Positions 8,057-16,214 of a stretch of 64,000 bases of DNA are shown here, one piece after another. Numbering within the stretch: the first letter of the stretch is position 1; each line of letters starts with the position of its first letter. Location of the stretch: assembly GCA_014650015.1 (NCBI GenBank), contig BMUD01000033.1, forward strand, positions 1 through 64,000, in the 5' to 3' direction. The translations under genes were made by a program, and so were the position numbers. The DNA comes from Streptomyces griseoloalbus (GTDB taxonomy: Bacteria; Actinomycetota; Actinomycetes; Streptomycetales; Streptomycetaceae). The notes beneath the pieces are model-generated. The model worked only from the letters and a program-made list of their open reading frames with translations. It ran no database searches and was not told where the DNA came from.

Positions 8057-8842
8057 ATGACCGCCGCCACTCAGGAGCGCATGCCCGCGCTCTACCTCAG
8101 CCACGGCGCCCCGCCCCTGGCCGACGACCCCGTCTGGCCCGGCGAACTGGCCGCATGGTCGGCAGGCCTGCCCCGCCCGAAGGCGATCCTCGTCGTCTCG
8201 GCCCACTGGGAGGAGGCCCCGCTCGCCCTCGGTGCCACCGAGACGGTTCCCCTCGTCTACGACTTCTGGGGCTTCCCCGAGCACTACTACCAGGTCACCT
8301 ACGGCGCCCCCGGCGCCCCCGCGCTCGCCGACTCGGTGCGGGGGCTGCTGCGCGCCCCCGGCATCCCCGTGCAGGACGTACCCGACCGGGGCCTGGACCA
8401 CGGCGCCTACGTCCCGCTGGTCGAGATGTTCCCGGCGGCCGACATCCCGGTGCTCCAGGTGTCCATGCCGACACTGGACCCGGTGAAGCTGATGGAGATC
8501 GGGCGCAGGCTCGCGCCGCTGCGCGACGAGGGCGTACTGATCATCGGCTCCGGGTTCTTCACCCACAACCTGGCCGCACTGCGCCAGGGCGGCATCCCGG
8601 CCTGGTCGGCGGAGTTCGACGACTGGGGCCGGCGGGCGCTGGACTCCGGTGACGTGGACGCGCTGCTCGACTTCGCCCACAAGTCCCCGGCGGGCCTCCT
8701 CGCCCACCCGCGCACCGAGCACTTCGCACCGCTCTTCGTGACCATGGGCGCCGCGGACGCCGCCGGTGAGCTCGGGGAACAGAAGTCCGTGATCGACGGG
8801 TTCTGGATGGGGCTGGCGAAGCGGTCGGTGCAGTTCGGCTGA
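8057..8842 (+). CDS. Extradiol ring-cleavage dioxygenase, LigB/YgiD (DODA-like) class III
   Basis: A 261-aa single-subunit member of the LigB superfamily, closest in layout to 4,5-DOPA dioxygenase-like YgiD. Metal-ligand regions are visible: LYLSHGAPPL (His near residue 15), VVSAHWEE (His near 50), LDHGAYVPL (His about 116) and GSGFFTHNL (His about 176). These enzymes open catechol-type rings using Fe(II) or Zn. ATG at 8057 is preceded by GAAGGGAG. Its control by the divergent MarR fits a response to phenolic compounds. The native substrate is not known. Confidence 0.85.
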   Translation: MTAATQERMPALYLSHGAPPLADDPVWPGELAAWSAGLPRPKAILVVSAHWEEAPLALGATETVPLVYDFWGFPEHYYQVTYGAPGAPALADSVRGLLRAPGIPVQDVPDRGLDHGAYVPLVEMFPAADIPVLQVSMPTLDPVKLMEIGRRLAPLRDEGVLIIGSGFFTHNLAALRQGGIPAWSAEFDDWGRRALDSGDVDALLDFAHKSPAGLLAHPRTEHFAPLFVTMGAADAAGELGEQKSVIDGFWMGLAKRSVQFG

Positions 8843-9276
8843 CAAGGGGTGGGACGTGGCGTACCCCGAATCCGCCGTGGGTCGGCGCCCGTGGCAACCA
8901 TCAGGCGGTGGGGGCCGTCTACAGGGTGGGAGAGCCGCCAAGGGCGGCGCTCCTCCGGGGTGAAAGGCGCCGTGTCACATGTGATCGCCGTCTCACGTAC
9001 GTAGTGGTTGCACAGGTCGGTGAGGGCCACCGGACCGCCCTCGGTCCCGGGCCTGACCTGGACCTCCGCACGCTCCGACGGTATCGCGCCTCCCCGTGTG
9101 GCCGGACAGGGTACTGCATGATCGGAAAATTCGAGGGGCGGGTTGGGAATTCTGTCCGGATTCCAGTCGTTGTTTCCTACGGATGCGGGCACCCGAGCAG
9201 AGTCCGACAGAGTGAAGAAGGTGCCGAGCGTCCGCAGGACCACCCGCACTGACCTCATCATCGCAAGGGAGCACGC
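8843..9276. promoter_or_regulatory. hrdD upstream region
   Basis: A 434-bp gap with no supported gene. ORFs here lack a ribosome site and codon bias. It carries the SigR-type promoter of hrdD at 9145-9171 and a leader of about 100 nt before the hrdD start. Confidence 0.6.
9145..9171 (+). promoter_or_regulatory. SigR-type promoter of hrdD
   Basis: GGGAAT, then exactly 18 nt, then GTT, is an exact match to the consensus of the thiol-stress sigma factor SigR (GGGAAT-N18-GTT). hrdD is a known SigR target in S. coelicolor. Its position about 105 bp before the start codon fits. Confidence 0.85.
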
Positions 9277-10264
<988 letters not shown>

Positions 10265-10275
<11 letters not shown>

Positions 10276-10406
10276 AGGCCGCCGCGGGCGCGGGTGGCGT
10301 GAAGGCCGCCTCCGGCGCGGTGGCGTGACGAGCGCTCTCGACGCGGTAGGGTTCCGCGCGGTGCCGAACCGGTAGCGTGCCGCGCGGTGCCGAGGCGGTA
10401 ACGTGC
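10265..10406. repeat. Short tandem duplications at the hrdD 3' end
   Basis: The sequence around the hrdD stop (GGCGTGAAGGCCGCC) recurs about 25 bp later, with a third partial copy. A second 26-bp unit is repeated back to back at 10355-10380 and 10381-10406, starting CGCGCGGTGCCGA in each. These look like slippage or small duplication events. Confidence 0.7.
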
Positions 10407-10816
10407 CGCGTGGGTTCGGTGCAGTGGATCGATGCGCGGGTCCGGCACGATGGTGTGATGCGCGGGTTCGCCGAGGTGGTGTGACGAATCCGGCCGCGTA
10501 CGCCGGTGGCGGAAGGCCGCGCGAAACATGGCCGTTCCCCGCCGCTTCAACCTGCTGGGCTCTGGGAACAAGAATGCAGAGCGTAGGAGTTCGGGTCTCG
10601 GGGCCTTGAGCCCTGTGGACCCCCTGAACCACGTCCCGACGCACACCCCCCCGGCGCCGGGACTTCCCAGGCCGGGTTCGGCGCCCTCCCCCCGGGCGCC
10701 GGGCCCGGCTTTCTCCTGTCCGATGCCGGTGGCGGGCCGGCGGGTCACCCCGAACCTGAACCCCGGGGTGGCCCGCCAGATGGCAGATTGTGTCACATGG
10801 GCATAGCCTGCCGGAC
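10407..10816. promoter_or_regulatory. Intergenic region upstream of the TetR gene
   Basis: No gene is supported. It holds a GC-rich hairpin (GGCGCCC / GGGCGCC, about 10679-10700) followed by GGCTTTCTCC, possibly the terminator for hrdD. An inverted repeat lies 40 bp before the TetR start: CGGGTCACCCCG (10741-10752) and CGGGGTGGCCCG (10764-10775), one mismatch, a candidate autoregulatory operator. Confidence 0.5.
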
Positions 10817-11503
10817 GTGAGCAGCACCACCCCGACGTCACCTCCGCCTCCCGCGGTCTCGCTGACCGAACGGCGCAAGGCCGAGACCCGTATGGAGATC
10901 GCCCGTGTGGCGGCCGGTCTCTTCGTCCGGCAGGGCCTGCGGGCCACCCGTGCCGAGGACATCGCCCAGGCGGCCGGCATCGCCCCGCGCACCTTCTACC
11001 GGTACTTCGCCAGCAAGGAGGAGGCCATCGGCCCGCTCTACGCGACCGGCGCCCGGCGCTGGGTGGAGGCGGTGCGTGCCGCGCCCGCCGAGGTGCCCCT
11101 GCCGCGGGTCCTGGAGGACGCCGTGCGCCATACGCTGACGCCCGGCGTCGGAGTGTCGACGGCCTCCTGGGACTGGGTGCGCACCCTGATCCGGCTGGCG
11201 GAGGCGAACCCGGCCCTGCGCAGAGTCTGGGCCGAGGCGTGCCAGGCGTCGGAGCGGAGTCTGACGCAGGCGCTGGGGGAGCGGCTGACGGCAGGCCGGG
11301 TCCCCCATGACTGCGACAACGTTGCCACCGCCGCCCGGCTGGGTTTCGCCGCCGCCGTCGCGAGCGCGGCCGTGCGCTCGGCCATGGAGAGCTGGGCGGC
11401 GGGCGACGACCCCGCCGACGGCCCGCGGGGACCGGCCGAACTGGCGCTGGGCAACCTGGCGGCGCTACGGGACTTCCCGTGGGGTGACGTGACCGGCCGC
11501 TGA
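10817..11503 (+). CDS. TetR family transcriptional regulator (SCO3201-like)
   Basis: A 228-aa regulator. The TetR HTH is at residues about 15-70: ERRKAETRMEIARVAAGLFVRQG, then AEDIAQAAGIAPRTFYRYFASKEE. The C-terminal domain is helical. GTG at 10817 is chosen because a TAGCCT box lies 7 nt before it (leaderless pattern). GTG at 10790 would add nine residues. It sits directly after hrdD. From memory, the equivalent S. coelicolor gene (SCO3201) is autoregulated and shuts down antibiotic production and sporulation when overexpressed. Orthology here is inferred from position and not tested. The inverted repeat at 10741-10775 is the likely operator. Confidence 0.85.
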   Translation: MSSTTPTSPPPPAVSLTERRKAETRMEIARVAAGLFVRQGLRATRAEDIAQAAGIAPRTFYRYFASKEEAIGPLYATGARRWVEAVRAAPAEVPLPRVLEDAVRHTLTPGVGVSTASWDWVRTLIRLAEANPALRRVWAEACQASERSLTQALGERLTAGRVPHDCDNVATAARLGFAAAVASAAVRSAMESWAAGDDPADGPRGPAELALGNLAALRDFPWGDVTGR

Positions 11504-11559
11504 AGTACCTGATGTCACGTCGTGACCTGCCCCCGTCCCCCGCCGCTCTCGACGTCACG

Positions 11560-12537
11560 TCATGCGCCGGCACCCGCCGCCCGGCTCATCCGCGCGCCCA
11601 ACTCCCGCACGGCCTCGACGAGTTCCGCGGGTTCCTGAACGGTGAACTCGTGTCCCAGCAGCGCGAGCCGTACCGCCATCCACTCCGTGGCGCCGGTCAC
11701 CGTCGCCCGCAGCCGGCAGCTGCCCTCGTCCAGGGGCTCGGGCGGGCCCAGCCAGCCCGGCAGGCGGGCCGCGACCACCTCGGCCGGTGCGGCGAAGGTG
11801 ACGACGAGGTCGTACGACTCCTGGGCACGGTGCATGGACCGGCGCAGGTACTCCGCCGCGCTCCCGGTCGGCAGCTCCCTCGGCGTGAACCGCGCCCCGG
11901 TGGCGAGGGGTTCGCTCACCCGGTCCACGCGGAACGTACGCCAGTCCGCGCGGTCGAGGTCGTATGCCACGAGGTACCAGCGCCGCCCCGTCGACACCAG
12001 CCGGTACGGTTCCGTCACGCGCCGGGACTCGGTGCCGTCGGCCGCGCGGTAGGCGAACCGCAGCCGCTCGTGGCCGGCCACCGTGGAGGCCATCACGGTC
12101 AGCGTCTCGGGCGCGATCGTCGCTCCGTCCCCGCTGGTCAGCGGGGTGGTCGCGGCCTGGAGCGTGCTGACTCGGTGGCGCAGCCGACCGGGCAGCACCT
12201 GTTCCAGCTTGGCCAGCGCCCGCACGGACGCCTCGTCCACGCCCTCCAGCGCGTGCCCGGCACCGGCCCGCAGCCCCACCGCGATGGCCACCGCCTCCTC
12301 GTCGTCGAGCACCAGCGGCGGCATCGCCTTGCCGGCGACCAGCCGGTAGCCGCCGTCCGCGCCCAGGGTCGCCTGCACGGGATAGCCGAGCTCCCGCAGC
12401 CGGTCGATGTCCCGCCGGATCGTGCGCCGGGAGACCCCGAGCCGGTCGGCCAGCTCACCGCCCGGCCATTCGCGGGGCGTCTGGAGGAGGGAGAGGAGTG
12501 TCAGCAGCCGGGCCGGTGTGTCCGTCGTCATGGACAC
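11560..12537 (-). CDS. YafY/PafC-type transcriptional regulator (HTH-WYL)
   Basis: A 325-aa regulator with an N-terminal HTH_11 wing (ARLLTLLSLLQTPREWPGGELADRLGVSRRTIRRDIDRLRELG) and a central WYL domain (LRFAYRAADGTESRRVTEPYRLVSTGRRWYLVAYDLDRADWRTFRVDRV), followed by a WCX-like C-terminal part. WYL domains sense ligands or nucleic acids. It is divergent from the DHA2 transporter with only 57 bp between starts, so regulation of that pump is likely. Start is ATG at 12537 or 12531. Confidence 0.85.
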   Translation of the reverse strand: MSMTTDTPARLLTLLSLLQTPREWPGGELADRLGVSRRTIRRDIDRLRELGYPVQATLGADGGYRLVAGKAMPPLVLDDEEAVAIAVGLRAGAGHALEGVDEASVRALAKLEQVLPGRLRHRVSTLQAATTPLTSGDGATIAPETLTVMASTVAGHERLRFAYRAADGTESRRVTEPYRLVSTGRRWYLVAYDLDRADWRTFRVDRVSEPLATGARFTPRELPTGSAAEYLRRSMHRAQESYDLVVTFAAPAEVVAARLPGWLGPPEPLDEGSCRLRATVTGATEWMAVRLALLGHEFTVQEPAELVEAVRELGARMSRAAGAGA

Positions 12538-12594
12538 GAGAATGCCGCGGAACTAGGACACGATCCGACCTACTCGGGTCATAGCTTCGGGGAC

Positions 12595-14109
12595 ATGACC
12601 TTCACCGACACCCCGCACGCACCACAGCCCGTCGTGGGCGACCGTCGCCGGTGGTTCGCCCTGGCGATCGTGATGACCGCGGCCTTCATGGACCTCGTCG
12701 ACGTCACGATCGTCAACATCGCGATCCCGTCGATCCAGCGCGACGAGGGCGCCACCTTCAGCCAGATCCAGTGGATCACCGCCGGTTACGCGCTGGCCTT
12801 CGCCGCCGGGCTGGTCACCGGCGGCCGGCTCGGCGACATCCACGGCCGCAAGCGGGTCTTCCTCATCGGTATCGGCGGCTTCACCCTGGCCTCCGCGCTG
12901 TGCGGCCTCGCCGTGAACCCGGAGATGCTGGTCGCCTCCCGCATCCTGCAGGGCGCCATGGCGGCGCTGATGGTGCCGCAGGTGCTGTCGATCGTGCACG
13001 CGACCTTCCCGGCGCACGAACGCGGCAAGGTGTTCGGACTGTTCGGCGCGATCGTCGGCCTGGGCGCCGTGTCCGGACCGCTGCTCGGCGCGCTGCTCAC
13101 GGAGTGGAACCTGTTCGGCCTGGAATGGCGGCCGATCTTCCTGATCAACCTGCCGGTCGGCATCGCGGGCCTGATCCTCGGCAGCCGCTTCATCAGCGAG
13201 TCGAAGGCGCCGCGCGCCCTCAAGCTGGACCTCGTCGGTGTCGCCCTGGTGACGCTGGGTCTGCTGATGCTGCTCTACCCGCTCACCCGCGGCCGTGAGC
13301 TGGGCTGGCCGGTGTGGGGCTACGTGTCGATGGCCGGCGCGCTGGTGGTCTTCGCGGCGCTGGTGGCGTACGAGCGGAACAAGAGCGCGCGGGACGGCTC
13401 CCCGCTGATCGAGCTGTCGCTGTTCAAGGTGAAGAGCTTCGCGGCGGGCATCGCGGTGCAGACGGTGTTCGGTATCGGCCTCGGCATCTTCTTCCTGGTC
13501 TGGACGCTGTACATGCAGTTCGGCCTGGGCTGGAGCCCGCTGCGGGCCGGGCTGACCGGCGTGCCCTTCTCCGTCGCCGTCTCGGTGGCGGCCGGGATGT
13601 CGGTGCAGCTGCTGGTCCCGCGTTACGGCCGCAAGGTGCTCCAGACGGGCGCGCTGGTGATGGCGGCCGGAGTGCTGATCTACATCTGGGAGGCCGGGCG
13701 GTACGGCCAGTCCATCGCCTCCTGGCAGATGGCGCTCCCGCTGGTCGTCATGGGCGTCGGCATGGGACTGATCGTCGCTCCGCTGACCGACGCGGTGCTG
13801 TCCGAGGTGCCGCGTGAGCACGCCGGATCGGCGTCGGGGCTGATCAACACCGTGCAGCAGATGGGCAACGCGCTGGGGCTCGGGCTGGTGTCGGTGGTGT
13901 TCTTCGGCGTGGTCGACGAGCGGCTCGCCAGGGCCGGGGCGGGCCCGGCCTTCGCGGACGGATTCCAGCACGCGCTGGGCTGGGTCGCCGCGGTCATGGG
14001 CGTGATCTTCCTGCTGATGTTCGCCCTGCCGAAGCGCCCGGCCCAGCATGTGGAGGGGGCGCAGGACGGTCCGGCGGCGGTGGAGAAGGAGCCGGAGCTC
14101 GTGTCCTGA
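12595..14109 (+). CDS. DHA2 family MFS efflux transporter
   Basis: A 504-aa, 14-TM drug:H+ antiporter. Visible motifs are LVDVTIVNIAIPSIQRD in TM1, motif A GRLGDIHGRKRVFLIG, and a TM5 antiporter segment GLFGAIVGLGAVSGPLLGALLTE. ATG at 12595 follows CGGGGA. The frame is open far upstream, but those residues lie antisense to the WYL gene and are not coding. The divergent WYL regulator is the presumed controller. The substrate is unknown. It is the second DHA2 pump within 7 kb, and the two differ in sequence. Confidence 0.9.
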   Translation: MTFTDTPHAPQPVVGDRRRWFALAIVMTAAFMDLVDVTIVNIAIPSIQRDEGATFSQIQWITAGYALAFAAGLVTGGRLGDIHGRKRVFLIGIGGFTLASALCGLAVNPEMLVASRILQGAMAALMVPQVLSIVHATFPAHERGKVFGLFGAIVGLGAVSGPLLGALLTEWNLFGLEWRPIFLINLPVGIAGLILGSRFISESKAPRALKLDLVGVALVTLGLLMLLYPLTRGRELGWPVWGYVSMAGALVVFAALVAYERNKSARDGSPLIELSLFKVKSFAAGIAVQTVFGIGLGIFFLVWTLYMQFGLGWSPLRAGLTGVPFSVAVSVAAGMSVQLLVPRYGRKVLQTGALVMAAGVLIYIWEAGRYGQSIASWQMALPLVVMGVGMGLIVAPLTDAVLSEVPREHAGSASGLINTVQQMGNALGLGLVSVVFFGVVDERLARAGAGPAFADGFQHALGWVAAVMGVIFLLMFALPKRPAQHVEGAQDGPAAVEKEPELVS

Positions 14110-14140
14110 GGGGACGCCATCGCCACTGCGGCGGCTGACG

Positions 14141-14178
14141 GGAAGGGCCCGGCACTCATGGGGGTGCCAGGTCCTTCC
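14141..14178. terminator. Hairpin after the DHA2 transporter
   Basis: GGAAGGGCCCGGCAC pairs with GGTGCCAGGTCCTTCC across a short loop. It ends about 70 nt after the transporter stop and before the fru promoter region. Confidence 0.65.
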
Positions 14179-14396
14179 GGCGCGTCCGGGACGGAAGGAC
14201 AGACACACCCAGACGTCCGTTCGTGCCCGGTCGTGCCCGTACCTGTTTACTTTCCGGACATCCGGGCGTACTCTCCGAGCGAAACCACACGTTCGGGCAT
14301 GACTGGACCGGGCTGCACCGGGCCGGAACGGACTGCGACCGGACCGGACTGCAACCGGACCGGACCGGACCGGAGTGAACTCGGAGGCCGCCGGAG
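14179..14396. promoter_or_regulatory. fruRKA promoter region
   Basis: No gene. It contains an A/T-richer patch (TGTTTACTTTCC at about 14244) and, just before fruR, a run of CCGGACCGG-type repeats (about 14310-14385) with two copies of CGGACTGC(G/A)ACCGGACCGG. FruR of the DeoR family is expected to bind here. I cannot fix the site. Confidence 0.4.
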
Positions 14397-15158
14397 ATGT
14401 ACGCACCGGAACGCCAGCAGGAGATCCTGCGGCTCGCCCGCGACAGCGGCCGGGTCGACGTGGTCTCGCTGGCCGAGGAGTTCCAGGTGACCGCCGAGAC
14501 CATCCGCCGGGACCTGAAGGCCCTCGACCGCGCCGGCCTGGTCCGCCGCGTGCACGGCGGGGCCATCCCCGCCGGACGCCTCGACTTCGAACCCGACCTC
14601 GCCGAGCGGGAGACGACCGCGGCCGACGAGAAGGACCGCATCGCCAAGGCCGCCCTCGCGGAACTCCCCGCCGACGGCACGCTGATCGTCGACGCCGGTT
14701 CGACGGCCGCGCGGCTCGCCGGATCCCTGCCGGTGGAGCTCTCCCTCACCGTCGTCACCCACAGCCTGCCCATCGCGGCCCGCCTCGCCGACCACCCCGG
14801 CATCCAGCTCCATCTCGTCGGAGGGCGCGTACGGCACCGTACGCGCGCCGCCGTGGACGCCTGGGCGCTGCGCGCGTACGCCGAGATCCGCGCGGACGTC
14901 CTGTTCGTGGCCGCCAACGGCTTCTCCGCCGAGCACGGTCTGACCACTCCCGACCTCGCCGAGGCCGCCGTCAAGCGCGCGGCCATGGCCGCCGCCCGCC
15001 GGGTGGTGCTGCTCGCCGACTCCTCCAAGCACGGCCAGGAGCACTTCGCCCGCTTCGGCGACCTGAGCGACGTGGACCTGTTGATCACCGACAGCGGGCT
15101 CAGCCCACAGGATGCCGCCGAGATCGAGCGCGGCGGCACGGAAGTGGTACGCGCATGA
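14397..15158 (+). CDS. fruR: DeoR family repressor of fructose utilisation
   Basis: A 253-aa DeoR regulator. The N-terminal HTH reads ERQQEILRLARDSGRVDVVSLAEEFQVTAETIRRDLKALDRAGLVRRVHGGA, the DeoR signature. The C-terminal sugar-phosphate isomerase-like domain contains IVDAGSTAARLA and FVAANGFS, which bind a phosphosugar, probably fructose 1-phosphate. Its stop overlaps the fruK start (ATGA), so the fruR-fruK-fruA operon is translationally coupled at this step. Gene order matches other Streptomyces. Confidence 0.92.
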   Translation: MYAPERQQEILRLARDSGRVDVVSLAEEFQVTAETIRRDLKALDRAGLVRRVHGGAIPAGRLDFEPDLAERETTAADEKDRIAKAALAELPADGTLIVDAGSTAARLAGSLPVELSLTVVTHSLPIAARLADHPGIQLHLVGGRVRHRTRAAVDAWALRAYAEIRADVLFVAANGFSAEHGLTTPDLAEAAVKRAAMAAARRVVLLADSSKHGQEHFARFGDLSDVDLLITDSGLSPQDAAEIERGGTEVVRA

Positions 15159-16102
15159 TCCTCACCGTCACCCCCAACCCGTCCCTGGACCGAACCTACG
15201 AGGTTCCCTCGCTGGATCGCGGCGAGGTCGTCCGGGCCACCGGCGAACGCGTCGACCCCGGCGGCAAGGGGGTCAACGTCTCCCGCGCCGTCGCCGCGGC
15301 CGGCCGGCGCACGGTCGCCGTGCTGCCCCTGGGCGGCGCACCGGGCGCCCTGGTCGCCGACCTGCTCGACGCGCAGGACATCGAGGTCGCTCCGGTACCG
15401 GTGTCCGGCGCCACCCGCTCCAACATCGCGCTCGCGGAGGCGGACGGCGTACTGACGAAGATCAACGCGCCGGGCCCCGAGCTGACCGCGGCCGAGCAGG
15501 AACTGCTCCTCGACACCGTGCGACGGCAGTCCCGGGGCGCCGCCTGGATCGCCTGCTGCGGCAGCCTTCCGCGCGGACTGGCTCCCTCCTGGTACGCCGA
15601 ACTGGTCGCCCGGGCGCACGCCGCCGGCGTACGCATCGCCCTGGACACCTCCGGGCCCGCGCTGCTCGCGGCCCTGCGTGAGCGGCCCGACGTGGTGAAA
15701 CCGAACGCCGAGGAACTGGCCCAGGCCGTGGGGCGGCCCCTGACCACCGTGGGCGACGCGCTGAAGGCGGCCGAGGAACTGCGCGCGACCGGCGCCCGGG
15801 CCGTCCTCGCGAGCCTCGGCGCCGACGGACAACTGCTCGTGGACGACGACGGCGCCTGGTTCGGCACCGCCCCGGTGGACAGCGTCCGCAGCAACGTGGG
15901 CGCGGGCGACTCCTCCCTCGCCGGATTCCTCATCGCCGGCGGACGCGGACCCGCGGCACTCGCCTCCGCCGTCGCGCACGGCGCGGCGGCCGTCCAACTG
16001 CCCGGCAGCGTGATGCCGAAGCCGGGCGACCTGGACCCGGCCGCGGTGACCGTCACGGCCGAGGTGCCCGTCGACCGCGTACTGCGGGAGCCGGCGTCAT
16101 GA
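15155..16102 (+). CDS. fruK: 1-phosphofructokinase
   Basis: A 315-aa kinase of the PfkB/ribokinase family. It phosphorylates the fructose 1-phosphate delivered by FruA to fructose 1,6-bisphosphate. TPNPSLDRTYEV opens the fold, GGKGVNVSRA is PfkB signature 1, and NVGAGDSSLAGF carries the catalytic base Asp252. The family usually has GAGDSMVAG, so SLAG is a conservative change. ATG at 15155 overlaps the fruR stop by 4 nt. A 112-bp gap then leads to fruA. Confidence 0.93.
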   Translation: MILTVTPNPSLDRTYEVPSLDRGEVVRATGERVDPGGKGVNVSRAVAAAGRRTVAVLPLGGAPGALVADLLDAQDIEVAPVPVSGATRSNIALAEADGVLTKINAPGPELTAAEQELLLDTVRRQSRGAAWIACCGSLPRGLAPSWYAELVARAHAAGVRIALDTSGPALLAALRERPDVVKPNAEELAQAVGRPLTTVGDALKAAEELRATGARAVLASLGADGQLLVDDDGAWFGTAPVDSVRSNVGAGDSSLAGFLIAGGRGPAALASAVAHGAAAVQLPGSVMPKPGDLDPAAVTVTAEVPVDRVLREPAS

Positions 16103-16214
16103 CCCTCCGCACGACGACCGGCCCCGGCCTCCGCCTCCCTCTCCCCCTCCTCACCCCCGTCCCCTCTTACGCCCACCCCGCTGCACGGGCGATACGCGTG
16201 CGAAGGAGCCCGCG

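Noticed and set aside
8908-9252. 114-codon plus-strand frame upstream of hrdD
   Set aside because: It contains the SigR promoter, lacks a ribosome site and shows no family resemblance.
11512-12594. Long N-terminal extension of the second DHA2 transporter
   Set aside because: Antisense to the WYL regulator; the transporter starts at ATG 12595 with TM1 soon after.
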